Origin: Bacteroidales bacterium
GTDB lineage: Bacteria > Bacteroidota > Bacteroidia > Bacteroidales > UBA932
DNA: 64,000 bases
NCBI GenBank assembly: GCA_017934185.1
Contig: JAGBJY010000052.1
Location: 26,439 to 90,438 of the forward strand
Reading direction: 5' to 3'
Part shown: positions 14,589 through 23,974 of the stretch, in pieces
How the letters are laid out: every line of letters begins with the position of its first letter
How positions within the stretch are numbered: position 1 is the stretch's first letter
Notes under the pieces: generated by a model
Database searches by the model: none
What the model saw: the letters and a program-made list of their open reading frames with translations, nothing else
What the model was told of the DNA's origin: nothing
Position numbers and translations under genes: made by a program

Positions 14589-16727
14589 TTAGTCTTCTTC
14601 CTGCTCCTGGGCGGCGTATTCGGCCAGCAGCTTGGTCTGGACCTCGGCCGGAACCTGGACGTACTCGGCGAACTTCATCTGGAAGGTGGCGGAGCCGCCG
14701 GTGAGGGAACTCAGGATGGTGGAGTAGCGGTAGAGCTCGGCCAGCGGAACGCGGGCGTGGAGTACGGTGAAGCCCTTGTCCATATCCTGGTTCATAATCA
14801 TGCCGCGACGGGTGTTGAGGTCGCTCATGCAAGGACCCACATACTCGTTGGGGGTGATGATGTCCACATTGTAGATGGGCTCCAGAATCTTGGGACCGGC
14901 ATTGCGGAAGGCCTCCTTGAAGGCGTTGCGGCCGGCGATGATGAAGGCAATTTCCTTGGAGTCCACGGGGTGCATCTTACCGTCGTACACATACACGCGG
15001 ATGTCACGGGCGTAGGAGCCGGTGAGCGGGCCTTCTTCCATCTTGGACTTGATACCCTTCAAGATAGCGGGCATGAAGGAAAGGTCGATGGAACCACCCA
15101 CAACGCAGTTGTAGAATTCCAGCTTGCCACCCCATTCGAGGTCGGTGATGTCCTGGCTCTTGAAGTTGAAGATGACGTCTTTGCCGTCAATCTTGAAGTT
15201 CTTGGGCGCTTCCTGGCCTTCTACGTAAGGGCAGACCAGCAGATGAACTTCACCGAACTGACCGGCGCCGCCGGACTGTTTCTTGTGACGGTACTGGGCG
15301 GTGGCAATCTTGGTGATGGTCTCACGATAAGGCACCTTGGGGGCGTAGAACTCCACGTTCTGCTTGAACTCGCTGGTGAGTCTCCACTTCACGTAGTTGA
15401 TGTGCTGCTCGCCCATGCCGGAAAGGATGGTCTGACGCAGTTCCTTGGAGTATTCCACGATGATGGTGGGATCCTGGGCGGCAATCTTGTTCAGGGCGTC
15501 GCCTACCTTGGCTTCGTCGTTCTTGTCCACGGCCTTCACGGCGCAGCGGTACTTGGCATCCGGGAACACCATGTGCTTGAAGGCTTCCACGCCGCTCTGG
15601 GCCAGGGTGACGTCCGTCTTGCCGGCCTTGAGCTTCATGACGCAGCCAATGTCACCGGCGCTGATGGAGGCAACTTCCTCCTTCTTGCTTCCGGCCACGG
15701 CGTAGATGGCGGAGAGGCGCTCGCTGTTGCCCGTTTCGGGGTTCACCAGATCTGCGCCCTTGTTCAGAGTACCGCTCATCACCTTGAAGTAAGAAACTTC
15801 ACCGAGGTGCTGCTCTACGGAAGTCTTGAAGATGAAAAGGGCCACGGGACCGGCAGGGTCGCACTTTACGGTGCCGCCGTCAATGGTGGGCTCTTCCTTT
15901 CCTTCCGGAGAAGGAACTACGTTCACGATGAACTCCATGAGGCGCTTTACGCCGATGTTTTCCTTGGCGGCGGTGCAGAACACGGGGATGGTCTCTCCCT
16001 TCAGGATGCCGGCGCGGAGACCCTCGCGGATTTCGTCGGTGGAGAGTTCCATGGTCTCGAAGAATTTCTCCATCAGAGCGTCGGAGCCCTCGGCGGCCTT
16101 CTCCATGAGTTCGGCGCGCAGTTCTTCGGCCTCATCGGCATAAGCGGCAGGGATTTCCTGCTCTTCGTTCTTGCGGTTGTAGAACTTCATGGTGATTACA
16201 TCCACAAAGCCTTCCAGGCCCACTCCGGGATTCACGGGGAACTGGCAAAGGACAGCCTTCTTGCCGAATTCCTCGGAGATGGCGCTGCGCACACCGTCCC
16301 AATTGGCTTTGTCGTGGTCCAGCTGGTTCACGGCGATGACCATGGGGATGCCGTACTGGTCGGCGTAACGGGCGAACAGGGTGGTTCCCACCTCAATGCC
16401 GGCGGTACCGTTCATCACCATCACGGCGGCTTCCACCACCTTGAAGGCGGAGAGGGCGCCACCGGAGAAGTCGTCCGAGCCGGGAGCGTCAATGAAGTTG
16501 ATCTTGGTGCCGCCGAACTCTGCGTACAGCGGAGTGGCGTTGATGGACTTCTGGTTGGTCTGCTCGAACTCGGTGTTGTCGGACACGGTGTTCTTGTCTT
16601 CTACGCTGCCGCGGCGGTCAATGACTTTGCCTTCGAAAAGCATAGCCTCGGACAGGGTGGTCTTACCACTGCGCGGAGCACCGATGAGAACGATGTTGCG
16701 GATGTTTTTTGTAGTGTAAGTTTTCAT
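14589..16727 (-). CDS. fusA2: elongation factor G paralogue (EF-G2 type)
   Basis: The product is 712 residues with the full five-domain EF-G layout. The G1 loop is GAPRSGKTT (16-24). The switch 2 motif is DAPGS (80-84), where canonical EF-G has DTPGH, so the catalytic His is replaced by Ser84. G4 is NQLD (134-137) instead of NKxD. Later domains keep EF-G strings such as YRHKKQSGGAGQFGEV and GGSIDLSFMPAILKGI. Bacteroides EF-G2 is known from published work as a translocation factor that does not need GTP hydrolysis and helps during starvation. The substitutions here fit that class. A -7 box TATATTTG lies at 16776-16769 on the minus strand, with a TTG 19 bp further upstream. Confidence 0.88.
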   Translation of the reverse strand: MKTYTTKNIRNIVLIGAPRSGKTTLSEAMLFEGKVIDRRGSVEDKNTVSDNTEFEQTNQKSINATPLYAEFGGTKINFIDAPGSDDFSGGALSAFKVVEAAVMVMNGTAGIEVGTTLFARYADQYGIPMVIAVNQLDHDKANWDGVRSAISEEFGKKAVLCQFPVNPGVGLEGFVDVITMKFYNRKNEEQEIPAAYADEAEELRAELMEKAAEGSDALMEKFFETMELSTDEIREGLRAGILKGETIPVFCTAAKENIGVKRLMEFIVNVVPSPEGKEEPTIDGGTVKCDPAGPVALFIFKTSVEQHLGEVSYFKVMSGTLNKGADLVNPETGNSERLSAIYAVAGSKKEEVASISAGDIGCVMKLKAGKTDVTLAQSGVEAFKHMVFPDAKYRCAVKAVDKNDEAKVGDALNKIAAQDPTIIVEYSKELRQTILSGMGEQHINYVKWRLTSEFKQNVEFYAPKVPYRETITKIATAQYRHKKQSGGAGQFGEVHLLVCPYVEGQEAPKNFKIDGKDVIFNFKSQDITDLEWGGKLEFYNCVVGGSIDLSFMPAILKGIKSKMEEGPLTGSYARDIRVYVYDGKMHPVDSKEIAFIIAGRNAFKEAFRNAGPKILEPIYNVDIITPNEYVGPCMSDLNTRRGMIMNQDMDKGFTVLHARVPLAELYRYSTILSSLTGGSATFQMKFAEYVQVPAEVQTKLLAEYAAQEQEED

Positions 16728-16768
16728 CTGTATTATTAATTATTTTTGCTAATTCTTAACGCAGTCTG

Positions 16769-16806
16769 CAAATATAAGGATTTTTCGGGCAAAAACAATA
16801 TATTTG
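16769..16806. promoter_or_regulatory. divergent promoters: EF-G2 (minus) and rnhB (plus)
   Basis: TATATTTG occurs on the minus strand at 16776-16769, with a -33 TTG 19 bp upstream. It also occurs on the plus strand at 16799-16806. The plus-strand box ends only 4 bp before the rnhB GTG, so that transcript would be leaderless or nearly so. Confidence 0.65.
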
Positions 16807-16810
16807 TAAG

Positions 16811-17425
16811 GTGAAACCGAAGTTGAAACCTTATCTGTTGCCCGGCCGGAGAGAGGCCGGCTGCGACGAAGCCGGCCGCGGACCGCTGGCGGGGCCGGTG
16901 TATGCCGCCGCCGTGATTCTGCCACCCCACTTTCATCATCCGCTGCTGAACGACTCCAAACAAATGACGGAAAAGGCCCGCGAGGAGCTCCGGAGCGTTA
17001 TTGAGGCCGAGGCGGTGGCCTGGGCGGTGGAGGCGGTATCGGCCGAAGAAATTGACCGCCTGAACATTCTCTGGGCCTCGGTCACCGGCATGCAGCGGGC
17101 GGTGCTGCGCCTGGACCCCCGCCCCGATTTTCTCCTGGTGGACGGCAACAAATTCCGTCCGTTCGAGGGTTTCGGCTTCAAAGATTTCCAGACCGTGGTG
17201 CACGGAGACGCCACTTATGCCAGCATTGCCGCCGCCTCGGTGCTGGCCAAGACCTGGCGCGACGAGTTCATGCGGAAACTGGCCCTGGAATACCCCCTGT
17301 ACGGCTGGGAGCGGAACTTCGGCTACCCTACGCCGGAGCACATTGAGGCCATCCGCCGCTACGGATACACCCCCTGGCACCGAAAATCTTTCCATGTAAA
17401 AGAGTTGGAGCCTTCCCTTTTCTGA
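16811..17425 (+). CDS. rnhB: ribonuclease HII
   Basis: The product is 204 residues from a GTG at 16811. It removes ribonucleotides and RNA primers from RNA-DNA hybrids. The active-site motif GCDEAGRGPLAGPV is at about 17-30 (Asp and Glu of the metal site). LLVDGNKF supplies the third acidic residue, and the ASIAAASVLAKTWRDEFM helix carries the fourth. The ending GYxTPEHIEAIRRYGYTPWHRKSF is typical. The length is normal for RNase HII. GTG is chosen because the protein aligns from there and the -7 box lies immediately upstream. It is followed after 26 bp by the S46 peptidase gene, which has its own -7 box. Confidence 0.95.
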   Translation: MKPKLKPYLLPGRREAGCDEAGRGPLAGPVYAAAVILPPHFHHPLLNDSKQMTEKAREELRSVIEAEAVAWAVEAVSAEEIDRLNILWASVTGMQRAVLRLDPRPDFLLVDGNKFRPFEGFGFKDFQTVVHGDATYASIAAASVLAKTWRDEFMRKLALEYPLYGWERNFGYPTPEHIEAIRRYGYTPWHRKSFHVKELEPSLF

Positions 17426-17426
17426 T

Positions 17427-17434
17427 TATCTTTG
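17427..17434 (+). promoter_or_regulatory. -7 box (TATCTTTG) for S46 peptidase
   Basis: A perfect TAnnTTTG, just after the rnhB stop and 8 bp before the first ATG (17443), or 17 bp before the ATG at 17452. Confidence 0.6.
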
Positions 17435-17451
17435 TAAAAAATATGGTTTTC

Positions 17452-19539
17452 ATGAAACGAATCTTTGCCCTGATGGCCGCGCTGGCCGTCACTTTAAGCG
17501 CCGCAGCCGATGAAGGCATGTGGCTGCTGCCCCTCCTTAAACAGATGAACGGAAAAGACCTGAAGGCCGCGGGCTGCCGTCTCACGCCGGAAGAAATCTA
17601 CTCCATCAACAAGACTTCGCTGAAAGACGCCATCGTGCACTTTGGCGGGGGCTGCACCGGAGAGATGATATCGGCCCAGGGCCTTTTGGTGACCAACCAC
17701 CACTGCGGATACAGCAGCATCCAGGCCCTCTCCACCGACGAGCACAACTACCTCATGGACGGCTTCTGGGCCAAATCCATGGCCGAAGAAATCCCCTGCC
17801 CGGGCCTAAGCGTCACCTTCCTGGTGTCCATTGAAGATGTTACCGGCGTAGTGGAAAAAGCGGAGAAAAAGGACGGGGTCATCAAAAAGCTGGAGGCCGA
17901 TGCTGCCGCCGCCAACCCCGGCTGCCGCGCCGAAGTGGAGAGTTTCTACAACGACAACCTCTACTACCTTACCGTTTACCGCACCTATACGGATGTGCGT
18001 TTTGTGGGGGCGCCCCCGGCATCCATGGGTAAGTTCGGCGGAGAGACCGACAACTGGATGTGGCCCCGCCACACCTGCGACTTCTCCATGTTCCGCGTGT
18101 ATGCCGGAGCGGACAACATGCCCGCCGCCTACAGCCCGGAGAATGTGCCTTACAAGCCCGCCAGGAGCCTGAAGATTGCCACCAAGGGTGTTAAGGAGAA
18201 CGACTACGCCATGATTATGGGCTACCCTGGTAGCACCCAGCGCTACCAGACCGCCGCCCAGCTGGAGCAGATGATTGCCACCAACCGTATCCGCATCGAC
18301 GCCCGCACCGTGCGCCAGGACCTCATGTGGGAAGCCATGTGCGCCGACCCTTCCGTGCAGCTGAAGTATGCCAACAAGTACGCCGGCAGCGCCAACGGCT
18401 GGAAGAAGTGGCAGGGGGAGGAACTGGCCTTCCGGAACCTCAACATCATCGGCCGGGAAAAAGAGAAAGAGGCCGCGCTGAAAGCTTGGATTGAGGCTTC
18501 GCCGGAGCGCAAGGCCCTCTACGGCACCCCCATTGAGGACATTGACGCCCATGTGAGCAAGAACCTTGCTGACAACCAGGCGGTTACGCTGCTCTCCGAA
18601 GCCCCCTACCGCATTGAGCTGGTGGGCCTGTATGCCAATGTAATGAACCTCTATGGACGGGAACTCCAGAAAGACACCAACGCCACCTTCGCCAGCGTGC
18701 TCCCCCGCCTGAGCCGCGCCTACCGGGATTATGTGGTGGAGCTGGACCGCAAAGAGGCCGTGGCCCTGCTGGAATTCTACCGCAAGAACGCCAAGCCCGA
18801 AGATTACCTGCAAATTGCCGGTGAGGAAGATTTTGCCACCCTGGATATCCCGGCTTACGTAGAGAAACTCTTCAACAGTAGCATCTTCACTTCTGAGGAG
18901 AAGCTTCAGGACGCTACGCCCGAAAAGATTTTCACCGACCCTGTTGCCGCCCTCTACGGCGCCATCACCACGCCGCTGATGGCTCGCTACCAGAAGCTGT
19001 ACCGGACTGTCCCTGAGTCCTACAACAAGGCCCGCAAGAACTTCACCGCCGCCCTCATGGAGTGGCAGAAAGGCAAGGCCATCTATCCGGACGCCAACTC
19101 CACCATGCGCCTCACCTACGGCAATGTACTGCCCTACAGCCCCAAGGACGCCCTGGTGTACAAGTACTACACCTCCGCAGCCGGCGTACTGGAGAAAGAA
19201 AATCCCGAAGACCCCGAATTCATTGTGCCCGCCAAAGTGCATGAGCTGCTGGTGGCCGGAGATTATGGCCGCTGGGCCGATGCCGACGGCACCCTCCACA
19301 CCTGCTTCCTTACCAACAACGACATCACCGGCGGCAACTCCGGCTCCCCTGTGCTGGATGCCAAGGGCAATCTCATCGGCCTGGCCTTTGACGGCAACTG
19401 GGAGAGCATGAGCTCCGATGTGATGTTCGAGCCCCAGCTCCAGCGCTGCATCTGCGTGGATATCCGCTACGTGCTGTGGATGGTGGAGAAGGTGGGCGGC
19501 GCCACCAATATCATCAGCGAACTTACCTTCGCTAAATAA
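17452..19539 (+). CDS. S46-family dipeptidyl peptidase, DPP7-like
   Basis: The product is 695 residues from the ATG at 17452 (MKRIFALMAAL); an in-frame ATG at 17443 adds three. The signal peptide ends near SAAADEG, so it acts in the periplasm on peptides. It is a chymotrypsin-fold serine peptidase with the catalytic His in TNHHCGYSSIQ (about 83-84) and Ser630 in GNSGSPV. Residue 648, 18 after the Ser, is Gly in FDGNWE. This position is Gly in DPP7 (hydrophobic P1 preference) and Arg in DPP11 (Asp/Glu preference). DPP7-like specificity is therefore inferred. It would release dipeptides for an amino-acid-fermenting or proteolytic lifestyle. Confidence 0.93.
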   Translation: MKRIFALMAALAVTLSAAADEGMWLLPLLKQMNGKDLKAAGCRLTPEEIYSINKTSLKDAIVHFGGGCTGEMISAQGLLVTNHHCGYSSIQALSTDEHNYLMDGFWAKSMAEEIPCPGLSVTFLVSIEDVTGVVEKAEKKDGVIKKLEADAAAANPGCRAEVESFYNDNLYYLTVYRTYTDVRFVGAPPASMGKFGGETDNWMWPRHTCDFSMFRVYAGADNMPAAYSPENVPYKPARSLKIATKGVKENDYAMIMGYPGSTQRYQTAAQLEQMIATNRIRIDARTVRQDLMWEAMCADPSVQLKYANKYAGSANGWKKWQGEELAFRNLNIIGREKEKEAALKAWIEASPERKALYGTPIEDIDAHVSKNLADNQAVTLLSEAPYRIELVGLYANVMNLYGRELQKDTNATFASVLPRLSRAYRDYVVELDRKEAVALLEFYRKNAKPEDYLQIAGEEDFATLDIPAYVEKLFNSSIFTSEEKLQDATPEKIFTDPVAALYGAITTPLMARYQKLYRTVPESYNKARKNFTAALMEWQKGKAIYPDANSTMRLTYGNVLPYSPKDALVYKYYTSAAGVLEKENPEDPEFIVPAKVHELLVAGDYGRWADADGTLHTCFLTNNDITGGNSGSPVLDAKGNLIGLAFDGNWESMSSDVMFEPQLQRCICVDIRYVLWMVEKVGGATNIISELTFAK

Positions 19540-19566
19540 GCGACCGTTTTCGCTTCTTTGCATGCT

Positions 19567-20628
19567 ATGAACAAAAACGAAGTCTATCAATGGCTGCTGG
19601 AAGTGCAGCACCCGGCCCAGGAAGAGAAAAACGTAGTGGAACTGGGCCTGGTTCAGGAGATTGAGCTGGCCGATGGCAGCATCAAGGTCACCCTGGGCTT
19701 TCCCAAGCGCCCGGATCCGCTGAAAAACTACCTTATAGGTGCCGTGCGGGCATGCATTTATCGGCATGCCCCCGGCGGCACGGAAATAACGGTGGAAAGC
19801 GTGGTGAAAGAGCCCGCCAAACCGGCCCCTAAAGGCCCTCAGTTCAACCTTGAGCAGCTGCGGGAGGTGCGCAACATCATTGGCGTAGCCTCCGGAAAAG
19901 GCGGCGTGGGCAAGAGCACCGTGGCCGTGAATCTGGCCGTGGCGCTGGCCCGCCTGGGTTACCGCGTGGGCCTGGCCGATGCCGACGTCTACGGCCCCTC
20001 CGTCCCCACCATGACCGCCACCGAGGACGCCGTAATAGAAATGGAAGGCGAATCCGAGGAAAACAGCCTCTTTGTCCCGGTGGAAAAGTACGGGGTGAAA
20101 TGGCTCTCCGTTGGCCACGTATCGCCTGAAGGTCAGGCGCTTATCTGGCGCGGGCCCATGGCCTCCACGGCCCTCAAACAGATTATCCTGCAAACCCTGT
20201 GGGGTCCGCTGGACTTTCTTCTCATAGACATGCCTCCGGGCACCGGCGACATCCACATTTCCCTGGTGGGCGACATTCCCATGACCGGCGCCGTCATTGT
20301 TACCACGCCCCAGACCGTGGCCCTTGCCGACGTACTTCGCGGCGTGAACCTGTTCCGCAACCCGCAGGTGGACAAACCCATCCTGGGCCTCATTGAAAAC
20401 ATGGCCTGGTTCACCCCCGCCGAGCATCCCGAGGAGAGATATTACCTCTTCGGCAAGGACGGAGGCGCGCAGATGGCCAGCCAACTGGACATTCCTTTCC
20501 TGGGCCAGATTCCCCTGGTGCAGAGCATAAGAGAAGGGGCCGATGCCGGTGAGCCCGTAGCCCTTGGCACCCGCCCCGATTCCCTTGCCTTCCTGGAACT
20601 GGCCCGCAAACTGGCCTCGGCCGTATAA
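19567..20628 (+). CDS. mrp: Mrp/NBP35-family iron-sulfur carrier ATPase
   Basis: The product is 353 residues from the ATG at 19567. An N-terminal MIP18-like domain (about 1-80) is joined to a deviant Walker P-loop ATPase, with ASGKGGVGKSTVAVNLA at about 104 and DADVYGPSVP. LLIDMPPGTGDIHISL is the Walker B region. ApbC/Mrp proteins carry Fe-S clusters to target enzymes. The usual C-terminal CxxC pair is not visible: the GLIENMAWFTPAEHPEERYY segment has no cysteines, as is common in Bacteroidales Mrp. A possible -7-like CTTCTTTG ends 6 bp before the start. The deformylase gene begins 10 bp after the stop, so they are probably co-transcribed. Confidence 0.92.
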   Translation: MNKNEVYQWLLEVQHPAQEEKNVVELGLVQEIELADGSIKVTLGFPKRPDPLKNYLIGAVRACIYRHAPGGTEITVESVVKEPAKPAPKGPQFNLEQLREVRNIIGVASGKGGVGKSTVAVNLAVALARLGYRVGLADADVYGPSVPTMTATEDAVIEMEGESEENSLFVPVEKYGVKWLSVGHVSPEGQALIWRGPMASTALKQIILQTLWGPLDFLLIDMPPGTGDIHISLVGDIPMTGAVIVTTPQTVALADVLRGVNLFRNPQVDKPILGLIENMAWFTPAEHPEERYYLFGKDGGAQMASQLDIPFLGQIPLVQSIREGADAGEPVALGTRPDSLAFLELARKLASAV

Positions 20629-20638
20629 CGCTGCAAGC

Positions 20639-21316
20639 ATGAATAACGCGTTGAAAATGAGCGGCCGGATGCTGTTGCCGGTCCTTGTCTGCCTGGCCCT
20701 GGTGGCCGGCTTTCTGCTGTGGGGCAATTCCCGCGCCTGGACTTCGTGGGAAAGGGCGGTTATCGAAAAGTCCGATTCCGTGATGTACGTGTGCGTGATG
20801 CCCGAGGACAGTGTTTTCCTGCGCAGACCATCGGCCGATTTGGGTCCCCGGGAGCTGCGGTCCAAGGAACTCAAAACCCTTTTGGACAAGATGCGCCGTA
20901 CGCTCACGGACCCTTCGCAGGACGGGGTGGGCATCGCCGCTCCGCAGCTGGGCATTAACCGCCGCATTATCCTGGTGATGCGCTACGACAAGCCCGGACA
21001 GCCCATAGAGCCTTACCTGAACATCCGCGTGGACAGCCTGCTGGGTACGCCTGTTCCCGGGCCGGAGGGCTGCCTTTCCCTGCCGCCTTACCGGGGCATG
21101 GTGCGCCGGGCTCCGCGTGTGCAGATTTCCTACCTCCGTCTCGACGGAACCCCCGTTACCGAACAGGTGGAGGGCTATTCGGCCGTTATTTTCCAGCACG
21201 AATGCGACCACCTGGACGGCATCCTTTACATTGACCGGGCCGATACGGTGTATGTCAATGAAAACTGGGCTGCGGAGCGCAAAGGTTTTGATTACAGCCG
21301 CCCGGAGTGGTGGTGA
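20639..21316 (+). CDS. def: peptide deformylase with N-terminal membrane segment
   Basis: The product is 225 residues from the ATG at 20639. The three deformylase motifs are intact: GVGIAAPQLG, EGCLSLP and the zinc site HECDHLDG. Before them is an extra stretch of about 60 residues with one hydrophobic helix (MLLPVLVCLALVAGFLLWG, about residues 11-29). That helix should anchor the enzyme in, or export it through, the inner membrane. Cytoplasmic deformylases are normally about 160-190 residues and lack it. If the start were downstream of the helix, the protein would be ordinary, but no ATG immediately precedes the core. It may act on lipoprotein or secreted N-formyl peptides, which is inference. 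Confidence 0.88.
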   Translation: MNNALKMSGRMLLPVLVCLALVAGFLLWGNSRAWTSWERAVIEKSDSVMYVCVMPEDSVFLRRPSADLGPRELRSKELKTLLDKMRRTLTDPSQDGVGIAAPQLGINRRIILVMRYDKPGQPIEPYLNIRVDSLLGTPVPGPEGCLSLPPYRGMVRRAPRVQISYLRLDGTPVTEQVEGYSAVIFQHECDHLDGILYIDRADTVYVNENWAAERKGFDYSRPEWW

Positions 21317-21335
21317 GAATAATCATATTTTTTCG

Positions 21336-21343
21336 TATCTTTG
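21336..21343 (+). promoter_or_regulatory. -7 box (TATCTTTG) for mutS
   Basis: A perfect TAnnTTTG, 6 bp before the mutS ATG at 21350. Confidence 0.6.
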
Positions 21344-21349
21344 CTTACT

Positions 21350-23974
21350 ATGGCAAAAATAGCGGAAGATACTCCTCTTATCAAACAATTCTTCGAAGTG
21401 AAGGCACAACACCCGGAAGCCCTGCTGCTGTACCGGGTGGGAGACTTTTATGAGAGCTACTCCGACGATGCCGTAACCGCATCCCGCGTGCTGGGCCTGG
21501 TCCTTACCAAGAAATCCAACGGGGACAAAGGCCCCATCCCCATGGCCGGTTTTCCGCATCACGCCATAGAGGGCTATCTTACCAAGCTGGTGCGTGCCGG
21601 CTTCAAGGTGGCCATCTGCGACCAGCTGGAAGACCCTAAGCTCACGAAGAAACTGGTGAAACGCGGTGTGACAGAGATTGTTACGCCGGGCATCTCCTTC
21701 GGCGAGGGCATGCTGGAACAAAAGGAAAACAATTACCTTTGCGGCCTCACCGTGGAAAAAGACCAGTGCGGCGCCGCCTTCCTGGATGTGTCCACCGGAG
21801 AGTTCCGGCTTTCCCAGGGGTCGCTGGAGTACATCGGCACGCTGCTGGGGTCCCTCAAACCCAAGGAACTGGTGGTGCAGCGCGGTTATGAAAAGGGCCT
21901 CAAGGAACGTTTCGGGGACTATTATACCACTTCCATCGACGAATGGGCCTTTGTGTATGATGCCGCCGTTGAGCGCCTGAAGCGCCAATTGCAGGTGGAC
22001 AGCCTCAAGGGCTTTGCCATAGAACCTTATCCCCTGGGCATTTGCAGCGCCGGCGCCCTGCTGGTGTACCTGGAGCAGACCCAGCACACGGGCCTGAAAA
22101 ACATCTGCACCGTGGGCCGCATCGACGAGGCCCGCTTCGTGTGGATGGACCGCTTCACGCTGCGCAACCTGGAAGTATTCCAAAGCGCCTCCGGATCCGA
22201 TGGCGTTTCGCTGGTTCAGACCCTGGACAAGTGTTCCAGCCCCATGGGAGCCCGTATGCTCCGCTCCTGGCTGGCCATGCCCATCCTGGACCTCAAGGAG
22301 CTGAGTGCCCGCTACGATGTGGTGCAGTACTTTGTGGAAAATCCTGAAATCCTGCAAGATACGCAGATGGACCTGGGCAAGTTGGGGGATGTGGAGCGCA
22401 TTCTGGGCCGCATTGCCACCGGCAAGGCCTTCCCGCGGGAAGTGATGCAGCTGAGCCGCGGCCTGGCCCTGGCCGGGCCCATCAAAGAGCGGCTGCAGGG
22501 CACTGAGGCCCTGGTCAAACTGCTGCGGGGCCTGCGCAATTGCGGCGCCCTTCTCAAGGAAATCCAGCGCGTCATGGACCCGGAACCGGCCATCCAGATT
22601 GGCAAGGGGCCGGTTATTGCAGCGGGAGTGGACGGGGAACTGGATGAACTGCGCGCCCTGTCGGCCGGCGGAAAAGATTACCTGCTGCAAATGCAGCAGC
22701 GGGAGGCCGAAAGAACGGGCATCGCCTCGCTGAAGATAGCCTACAACAATGTTTTCGGCTATTACATAGAGGTGCGCAACATGTACAAAGACCAGGTGCC
22801 GCCGGAGTGGATCCGCAAACAGACCCTGGTAAATGCCGAGCGCTACATCACCGAAGAACTCAAGCAGTACGAGGAAAAGATCCTGACGGCCGAAGACCGC
22901 ATATACGCCATTGAATCAAGGATTTACGCAGAGCTCATTGCCCGCATCCAGCAGCAGATTCCGGACATCCAGACAAACAGCCGCATCCTTGCGAAGCTGG
23001 ACGTGCTGGCGGGGTTTGCAGAGCAGGCCGCCGAGCGGCATTACTGCCGGCCGCAGATGAACGAAGGCAAGGCCCTGGACATCAAGCAAGGCCGGCATCC
23101 CGTCATAGAAACCCTCATGCCTGCCGGCGAGGAGTACGTTCCCAACGACGTCCACCTGGACACGGACAAGCAGCAGATTATCATCCTCACCGGTCCCAAC
23201 ATGGCTGGTAAGAGTGCCCTGCTGCGCCAGACTGCCCTCATTGTGCTCATGGCCCAGTGCGGCTCCTTTGTCCCGGCCGACGAGGCGCAGATTGGCTGGT
23301 TTGACAAGCTGTTCACCCGCGTGGGCGCCACAGACAATATCTCCCGCGGCGAATCTACCTTCATGGTGGAAATGCTGGAAACAGCCATGATTCTCAACAA
23401 TTTATCGGCCCGTTCCTTGGTGCTCCTGGATGAAATCGGCCGCGGAACCTCCACTTACGACGGCATGTCCATTGCCCGGGGCATCGTGGAGTATATCCAC
23501 GAGTACGGCAAGGGCGCCAAAACGCTGTTTGCCACCCATTATCACGAGCTCAACGACCTGGAGGGCCTTTTCCCGCGCGTGAAGAACTTCCACGTCACCG
23601 TAAAGGAAGTGGGCCGGGAAGTGATTTTCCTCCGCAAAATCAAAGAAGGCGGCACGGCGCACAGCTTCGGTATCCACGTAGCCCGTATGGCGGGCATGCC
23701 GGCGCCCGTGCTGGAAAGCGCCGAACGCACGCTGAAGGCGCTGGAAAACAGCGAAAAATTAGGGGTAATCGGCGCCTTGACCCCTGTGAGACCACACAAT
23801 ACCAAGGAGGGACACGTAGAAAAGGACGGCTCCATCCAGCTAAGCATGTTCCAGCTGGACGACCCGCTGCTGGAGAGCCTGCGGGAGAGCCTGCGCGAGT
23901 CCGACCTCAACAACATGACGCCCCTCCAGGCCTTTGACCTGCTGCGCGCCATGAAGGAGGAGTTGGGATTATGA
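21350..23974 (+). CDS. mutS: DNA mismatch repair protein MutS
   Basis: The product is 874 residues from the ATG at 21350. The N-terminal mismatch-recognition domain carries YRVGDFYESYSDDAV, the eubacterial GxFYE-type motif. The connector, lever and clamp follow. The ATPase core has GPNMAGKSALLRQ (Walker A), LLDEIGRGTSTYDG (Walker B/signature) and ATHYHEL. The C-terminal extension SIQLSMFQLDDPLLE is the usual tetramerisation region. The length is normal. It is an ATP-driven sensor that recruits MutL. The following glycosyltransferase gene overlaps its stop by four bases (ATGA), so the two are translationally coupled despite unrelated roles. Confidence 0.97.
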   Translation: MAKIAEDTPLIKQFFEVKAQHPEALLLYRVGDFYESYSDDAVTASRVLGLVLTKKSNGDKGPIPMAGFPHHAIEGYLTKLVRAGFKVAICDQLEDPKLTKKLVKRGVTEIVTPGISFGEGMLEQKENNYLCGLTVEKDQCGAAFLDVSTGEFRLSQGSLEYIGTLLGSLKPKELVVQRGYEKGLKERFGDYYTTSIDEWAFVYDAAVERLKRQLQVDSLKGFAIEPYPLGICSAGALLVYLEQTQHTGLKNICTVGRIDEARFVWMDRFTLRNLEVFQSASGSDGVSLVQTLDKCSSPMGARMLRSWLAMPILDLKELSARYDVVQYFVENPEILQDTQMDLGKLGDVERILGRIATGKAFPREVMQLSRGLALAGPIKERLQGTEALVKLLRGLRNCGALLKEIQRVMDPEPAIQIGKGPVIAAGVDGELDELRALSAGGKDYLLQMQQREAERTGIASLKIAYNNVFGYYIEVRNMYKDQVPPEWIRKQTLVNAERYITEELKQYEEKILTAEDRIYAIESRIYAELIARIQQQIPDIQTNSRILAKLDVLAGFAEQAAERHYCRPQMNEGKALDIKQGRHPVIETLMPAGEEYVPNDVHLDTDKQQIIILTGPNMAGKSALLRQTALIVLMAQCGSFVPADEAQIGWFDKLFTRVGATDNISRGESTFMVEMLETAMILNNLSARSLVLLDEIGRGTSTYDGMSIARGIVEYIHEYGKGAKTLFATHYHELNDLEGLFPRVKNFHVTVKEVGREVIFLRKIKEGGTAHSFGIHVARMAGMPAPVLESAERTLKALENSEKLGVIGALTPVRPHNTKEGHVEKDGSIQLSMFQLDDPLLESLRESLRESDLNNMTPLQAFDLLRAMKEELGL

